Origin: VGDP01 sp964530335
Lineage (GTDB): Bacteria > Pseudomonadota > Alphaproteobacteria > SP197
Length of the DNA stretch: 64,000 nucleotides
Assembly (NCBI GenBank): GCA_964530335.1
Contig: CAZGYG010000007.1
Coordinates: 3,855-67,854, forward strand
Direction: 5' to 3'
Shown here: positions 60,136 to 64,000 of the stretch, one piece after another
Layout of the letters: each line of letters opens with the position of its first letter
Position numbering within the stretch: position 1 is the stretch's first letter
Notes under the pieces: model-generated
Told to the model about the DNA's origin: nothing
The model's input: only the letters and a program-made list of their open reading frames with translations
The model's database searches: none
Position numbers and translations under genes: made by a program

Positions 60136-61617
60136 ATGAAGGGCACGGGCACTTCGAAGGCCGCATTGCGTAAGGTCCGCTCGGCCGCGACCAGGCGGCG
60201 CGCCAGCGCGTCCCACGCGGCCGAACTCGCCACGCGGATCGAGCAGGGCCTGGACGACAAGGCGAACCGGGTCGGCCCATTCGAGGCCGGCCACGACGAA
60301 GTGTCGCGCTCGTCGCTGTTCGACGCGCTGACGAATTGCCCGAACCGCGTGCTGTTCAAGGACCGCATCGAGCAGACCCTGCGCGCGGCGAAGCGCACCA
60401 ACGCCACGGTGCCGCTGATCGTCGTCGACCTCGACCGCTTCAAGGAAGTCAACGAGACCCTCGGCTACCGCGCCGGCGACGAGCTGTTGTGTCGGGTCGC
60501 CGATCGTTTGCGCGGCGTGCTTCGCGATTCGGACACCGTCGGCCGCCTGGGCAGCGACGACTTCGGGGTTCTGCTGCCCTCGGCGGAGACCATCGAGGGC
60601 GCAATCAAGGTCGCCGATCGCATCCAACACCAGATCGAATCGCGGGTCACGGTCGGCGGCCACGCCATCGACACCACGATGTCCATGGGCGTCGCCTTGT
60701 TCCCGATTCACGGCCAGGACGCGGACACCCTGCTGCGTCACGCCGACATGGCGCTTTCCGAGGCGCGGCGCGCGCGCATCCCCTATTCGGTCTTCGGCAC
60801 GGTCGAGTACCAGTCGGCGCGATCGTCGCTTGGACTCGCCGCGGACCTGCGCCGCGCCGTCGAGAACGACGAACTGGTCCTGCACTATCAGCCCAAGGTC
60901 GCCATAGCCACGGGCCGCGTCATCGGCGTCGAGGCCCTGGCACGGTGGAACCACCCGGCCTGCGGCCTGATCATGCCTGGCGACTTCATGCCGCTGGCCG
61001 AGCGGATGGCGCTGATCACGCCGCTCACGCTCGGCATCCTGGACAAGGCCTTGCGCCAGGCGCGGCTGTGGCACGACCAGGGTCTGGATCTGCCCGTCGC
61101 GGTCAACTTGTCGCCGCGCAGCCTCCATCAGATCGACCTGCCCGAGCGCATCGCGGAATCCCTGCACAACGCCGGCGTCGCCGCCGGCAAACTCGCCATC
61201 GAGATCACGGAAACGGCGATCATGATCGACGAGGCGAGCGCCGAGGCGGTCGTCCGCCGGGTCGCTGCGCTCGGCGTCGGCATCGCCATCGACGACTTCG
61301 GCACCGGCTATTCGTCGCTGACGCGCCTGCGTCGATTGCCGGTATCCGAACTCAAGGTCGATCGCTCGTTCGTCTCCACCATGGCGCGCAACAACGAGGA
61401 CGCGGTCATCGTTCATGCCCTGGTCGATCTCGGCCATAGGCTCGGTCAGATCATCTGTGCCGAAGGCGTCGAGGACGAGGCGACCTTGCGCATGCTCGCC
61501 GAATGGGGCTGTGACTCGGCGCAAGGCTACCACCTGTGTCCGCCGCAGCCGGCCGCCCGGCTGACGCCTTGGCTGGAGTCCTCGATCCGCGCGCCCGCCA
61601 TGCTCACGCGGGGCTGA
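60136..61617 (+). CDS. GGDEF-EAL protein, probable c-di-GMP phosphodiesterase
   Basis: A 493-residue cytosolic protein with no membrane segment. The GGDEF domain (about 62-225) has a degenerate active-site loop (LGSDDFG where GGDEF is expected), so diguanylate cyclase activity is doubtful though GTP binding is possible. The EAL domain (about 235-485) keeps EALARW, the Asn and Glu of VNLSPRSL and EITETAIM, IDDFGTGYSSL, and AEGVEDE with the AQGYH glutamine, so hydrolysis of c-di-GMP is expected. It stands alone, preceded by a tandem duplication. Confidence 0.93.
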   Translation: MKGTGTSKAALRKVRSAATRRRASASHAAELATRIEQGLDDKANRVGPFEAGHDEVSRSSLFDALTNCPNRVLFKDRIEQTLRAAKRTNATVPLIVVDLDRFKEVNETLGYRAGDELLCRVADRLRGVLRDSDTVGRLGSDDFGVLLPSAETIEGAIKVADRIQHQIESRVTVGGHAIDTTMSMGVALFPIHGQDADTLLRHADMALSEARRARIPYSVFGTVEYQSARSSLGLAADLRRAVENDELVLHYQPKVAIATGRVIGVEALARWNHPACGLIMPGDFMPLAERMALITPLTLGILDKALRQARLWHDQGLDLPVAVNLSPRSLHQIDLPERIAESLHNAGVAAGKLAIEITETAIMIDEASAEAVVRRVAALGVGIAIDDFGTGYSSLTRLRRLPVSELKVDRSFVSTMARNNEDAVIVHALVDLGHRLGQIICAEGVEDEATLRMLAEWGCDSAQGYHLCPPQPAARLTPWLESSIRAPAMLTRG

Positions 61618-61761
61618 TCCCGTTCGCCGGCGCGCCGGTTCGGCCCGTTCGCCTCTTTCGTCCTCGACAGTTATCCTTGCCTATGGCCGCCGCGGGCGGG
61701 TCGGACGCTGGTCGGCCGGGCTCGCGCGCTTGACAGCGGCGGCGGCCAGGGAGGAAATCGG

Positions 61762-61799
61762 CGTGCCATTCGCTGGGAGGCGTGCCATTCGCTGGGAGG
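61762..61799. repeat. 19-bp perfect tandem duplication containing a Shine-Dalgarno sequence
   Basis: CGTGCCATTCGCTGGGAGG occurs twice without change. Each unit ends in GGGAGG, and the second one is spaced five bases from the GTG start of the HD gene, so the ribosome-binding site itself has been doubled. Confidence 0.9.
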
Positions 61800-61804
61800 C
61801 GTGA

Positions 61805-62374
61805 GTGAACAAGGTCAGCTTCGTCCACATGGCCGACGGCTCGGCTGAGGACTACCGGATCATCGCCGCCGGCATGCGCCGCGCCGACGGCCATCTGGCC
61901 GACGACGTGCTGCGCCTGTTGCAGGCGACGGAGGCCGTGGATCTCGGTTACCAGGTCGATCGCATGGAACACTCGCTTCAGTCGGCGACGCTCGCCTTCC
62001 GCGACGGCGCCGACGAGGAAATGGTGGTCGCCGCCCTGCTCCACGACGTGGGCGATACTCTGGCGCCCTGGAATCACGCCGAGGTCGCGGCCGGCATCTT
62101 GAAGCCCTACGTTTCGCCGCGCACGACCTGGATCGTCGCCAAGCACGGGCTGTTCCAGACCTACTACTACAACCATCACTTCGGGCGCGACCGCGACGCC
62201 CGCGACACGTTCCGCGGCCACCCCCATTACGAAGCGACCTGCGCGTTCTGCGCGAAGTACGACCAGAACGCGTTCGATCCGGGGTTCGACACGATGCCCC
62301 TTAAGGCATTCGAGCCAATGGTGCGGCGCGTGTTCGACCGGCCGCCCGGCCACGACCTGGCGACCGACGGCTGA
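61805..62374 (+). CDS. HD-domain protein (COG4341-like)
   Basis: A 189-residue HD-superfamily protein. H56, H80-D81, H91, H114 and D153 could hold two metals; the H56-to-H80 distance equals that in PhnZ. The Tyr/Glu pair that marks phosphonate-cleaving PhnZ/TmpB oxygenases is absent (positions 46 and 49 are Asp and Tyr), so this is not simply another TmpB. Relatives are usually called predicted HD phosphohydrolases. GTG start 61805 with GGGAGG upstream. Operon with a DoeB-like deacetylase (23-bp gap) and a GST. Confidence 0.83.
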   Translation: MNKVSFVHMADGSAEDYRIIAAGMRRADGHLADDVLRLLQATEAVDLGYQVDRMEHSLQSATLAFRDGADEEMVVAALLHDVGDTLAPWNHAEVAAGILKPYVSPRTTWIVAKHGLFQTYYYNHHFGRDRDARDTFRGHPHYEATCAFCAKYDQNAFDPGFDTMPLKAFEPMVRRVFDRPPGHDLATDG

Positions 62375-62397
62375 GCCACGGCACCGGGCGCATCGGC

Positions 62398-63447
62398 ATG
62401 TCCGCCTGGACGCGTTCCTGGACGCGCATCGACTTCGAGCGCGACGGCCGGCAAGTCGGCTCGTTCAACGTCGGGCACTCGGTCCACCGCTCCGCCTACG
62501 GCGTCGTGCCGGTGCCCATGACCGTGATCAAGAACGGGCGCGGTCCGACCGTGCTGCTCATGGCCGGCAACCACGGCGACGAATACGAAGGCCAGGTCGT
62601 GCTCGCCCGGCTGATCCGCACGCTCGACCCCGGCCAGGTCCGGGGCCGTCTCATCATCGTGCCGTGCGCCAACGCCCCGGCGGCGCGCGCGGGCTCCCGG
62701 ACCTCGCCGGTCGACGCCGGCAACCTCAACCGCGTCTTTCCCGGCGACCCCGCCGGCACGCTCACCCAGCAGATCGCCCATTTCATCTCGAGCGTGCTCA
62801 TGGCCTTGAGCGACGTTTTCGTCGACCTGCATTCCGGCGGCTCGTCGCTCGACTACCTGCCTTACGCGCTCGCGCACATCGACGGCAGGGGATCGGCCGA
62901 GCGGCGGGCCGTCGCCGCCCTGCTCGCCATGGGCTATCCGCTGGGCATGGTCTATCGGGGCGTCAGCCCGTCCGGCACCGCCGGCGATACCGCGGTGCCC
63001 AAGGGCCTGATGACGCTGGGCGGCGAGTTCGGCGGCCGCGGCGTGGTCGAACCGGCGTGCGTCCGGTTGCTGGCCGAGGGCATCGACAATCTGCTCGCCC
63101 ATCTGGGCGTGGTCGAGGGCGTCGCGCGTCCGCCTGCGACACCGACCCGGCTGGTCGTCACGCCGGCTGGCCGCGATGGCTTCGTCTACGCCACGGCGTC
63201 CGGGCTGTTCGAGCCGGCGCACTCGCTCGGCGCGACGGTCGCGGCGGGCGATGTCGTCGGCTGGCTGCACGCGCCCGACGAACCGCTGCGCGAGCCGGTG
63301 CCCCAGACCGCCGACGCCGACGGCTTCATCATCGCCCGGCGCGCCATGGGCCGCGCCGAGCCGGGCGACTGCCTGATCGAGCTGGCCCAGGACGACCCCA
63401 TCGACTGGCGCGCCTTCGCCGCCGGCAACCGTGGAGGAACACCATGA
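62398..63447 (+). CDS. DoeB-like N-acyl amino acid deacetylase (AstE/AspA family)
   Basis: A 349-residue zinc amidohydrolase. Ligands H59 and E62 (GNHGDEYEG) and H145 (VDLHSGGSS) are present, and segments such as VIKNGRGPTVLLMAGNHGDE and GNLNRVFPGD closely resemble N2-acetyl-diaminobutyrate deacetylase DoeB of ectoine breakdown. Without doeA, doeC or doeD nearby the substrate remains open; other N-acyl amino acids are possible. The stop overlaps the next ATG (ATGA). Confidence 0.85.
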   Translation: MSAWTRSWTRIDFERDGRQVGSFNVGHSVHRSAYGVVPVPMTVIKNGRGPTVLLMAGNHGDEYEGQVVLARLIRTLDPGQVRGRLIIVPCANAPAARAGSRTSPVDAGNLNRVFPGDPAGTLTQQIAHFISSVLMALSDVFVDLHSGGSSLDYLPYALAHIDGRGSAERRAVAALLAMGYPLGMVYRGVSPSGTAGDTAVPKGLMTLGGEFGGRGVVEPACVRLLAEGIDNLLAHLGVVEGVARPPATPTRLVVTPAGRDGFVYATASGLFEPAHSLGATVAAGDVVGWLHAPDEPLREPVPQTADADGFIIARRAMGRAEPGDCLIELAQDDPIDWRAFAAGNRGGTP

Positions 63448-64000
63448 TCGAGCTCTACACCGCCGCCACCAGCAACGGCCGCCGCGCGACGATCGCGCTC
63501 GAGGAATGCGGCCTGCCGTACCGTGCCCAAGTGGTCACTCTGGGCGGCGACAAACCCGCCGGGCTGCTGCGGATCAACCCGCTGGGCGACATCCCCGCGC
63601 TCTCCGATCCCGATGGCCCGGGCGGGCAGCCGGTGACGCTCGCCCAATCGACGGCGATCCTGCTCTACGCCGCCGAGAAGTCCGGCCGGTTCCTGCCGGC
63701 CGCCGGCGCGGCGCGCGCGCTCGCCTGGCAGTGGCTGATGTTCGCGGCGACCGACGTCGGCCCGACCAGCACGGCGTTCTTCTACCTGGGCAACAGCGTG
63801 CCCGACAAGGTGCCGTCCAACGTCAAGTTCTTCGAGGACCGTCTGGCGCGCTTCCTGCGCCACGCCGATGACCGCCTGGGCCAGGTGGAACATCTCGCGG
63901 GCGAGCTTTCCGTCGCCGATTTCGCGCTCTATCCGGCGCTCCTCATCCGCCGGCCCATGGCCGAATCCCTCGGCCTCGCCAACCTGCTCCGCTGGATGGA
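63444..64000 (+). CDS. Glutathione S-transferase-family protein, cut by the window end
   Basis: The first 185 residues of a GST: N-terminal thioredoxin fold (IELYTAATSNGRRATIALEE, then cis-Pro in LGDIPALSD and AQSTAILLYAAEKSG) and the start of the helical domain (LSVADFALYP). Similarity is to YghU/YfcG-like GSTs that have Thr/Ser and Asn near the N-terminus rather than a catalytic Tyr or Cys. No stop codon before base 64000. It is translated with the DoeB-like gene. Confidence 0.9.
   Translation, partial: MIELYTAATSNGRRATIALEECGLPYRAQVVTLGGDKPAGLLRINPLGDIPALSDPDGPGGQPVTLAQSTAILLYAAEKSGRFLPAAGAARALAWQWLMFAATDVGPTSTAFFYLGNSVPDKVPSNVKFFEDRLARFLRHADDRLGQVEHLAGELSVADFALYPALLIRRPMAESLGLANLLRWM

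Noticed and set aside
61805..62374. A second TmpB/PhnZ phosphonate oxygenase
   Set aside because: The Tyr and Glu residues that define phosphonate-cleaving HD oxygenases are replaced, and spacing of the later ligands differs from PhnZ.

Overview
The window is high-GC DNA with the gene content of an alphaproteobacterium, probably Rhodospirillales-like. Supporting evidence is the DUF177-rpmF-plsX-fabH-ihfA-MerR cluster, secF/secD/yajC, surE-pcm-nlpD, parE and an Mla/MCE transport operon, all in the arrangement usual for that class. No species can be named from the sequence. Genes are tightly packed; many pairs share 4-nt ATGA or GTGA overlaps, so most multi-gene runs are probably operons. There are two tRNA genes, and no rRNA, CRISPR array or complete insertion sequence.

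Layout. 0-4.5 kb: a small unknown protein, a 155-bp palindromic MITE-like element, a large zinc-ribbon/adenylate cyclase/AAA/TPR regulator, a cold-shock gene with terminator and tRNA-Leu. 4.6-10 kb (minus): an operon of methyltransferase, NAD(P)HX repair enzyme, malonyl-CoA decarboxylase and an unusual one-chain fusion of a TmpA-like 2-oxoglutarate oxygenase with a TmpB/PhnZ-like HD diiron oxygenase. 10-14.5 kb: accessory segment with a nuclease-like secreted protein, a divergent AraC/FAD-oxidase pair of different base composition, a DUF433 antitoxin with an amber-disrupted DUF5615 toxin, three families of palindromic repeats and tRNA-Pro. 14.5-18.2 kb: conserved core cluster for fatty acid/phospholipid initiation. 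18.3-31 kb: metallohydrolase, EamA transporter, an orphan molybdenum hydroxylase subunit coupled to DUF1636, an Mla-type lipid transport operon, a multicopper oxidase, an ATP-grasp protein, an M81 peptidase and DUF502.

31-41 kb: type III polyketide synthase with its methyltransferase partner, Sec accessory genes, a DUF815 ATPase and surE-pcm-nlpD. 41-49 kb: homocysteine methyltransferase-like gene, a second MITE copy lying exactly between two convergent genes, a TPR-methyltransferase, RraA and class II aldolase genes, parE, a collapsed FAD-oxidoreductase remnant and a solitary ectoine synthase. 49-54.3 kb: a complete peptide-type ABC importer. 54.4-64 kb: an FrhB-like flavoprotein, a lipoprotein, a quinone oxidoreductase, a DEAD-box helicase, a glycosylase, a GGDEF-EAL protein, and an operon of HD protein, DoeB-like deacetylase and a GST cut by the window end.

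The most distinctive item is the TmpA-TmpB fusion, whose metal-ligand spacing matches PhnZ closely; it would carry out both oxygenation steps of trimethylaminoethylphosphonate breakdown in one polypeptide. Also notable are the MITE pair whose terminal TAG forms the stop codons of both neighbouring genes, the orphan Mo-hydroxylase/DUF1636 pair, the orphan ectC, two recent-looking gene deaths, and a recurring pattern of short tandem duplications at gene starts and in protein linkers.
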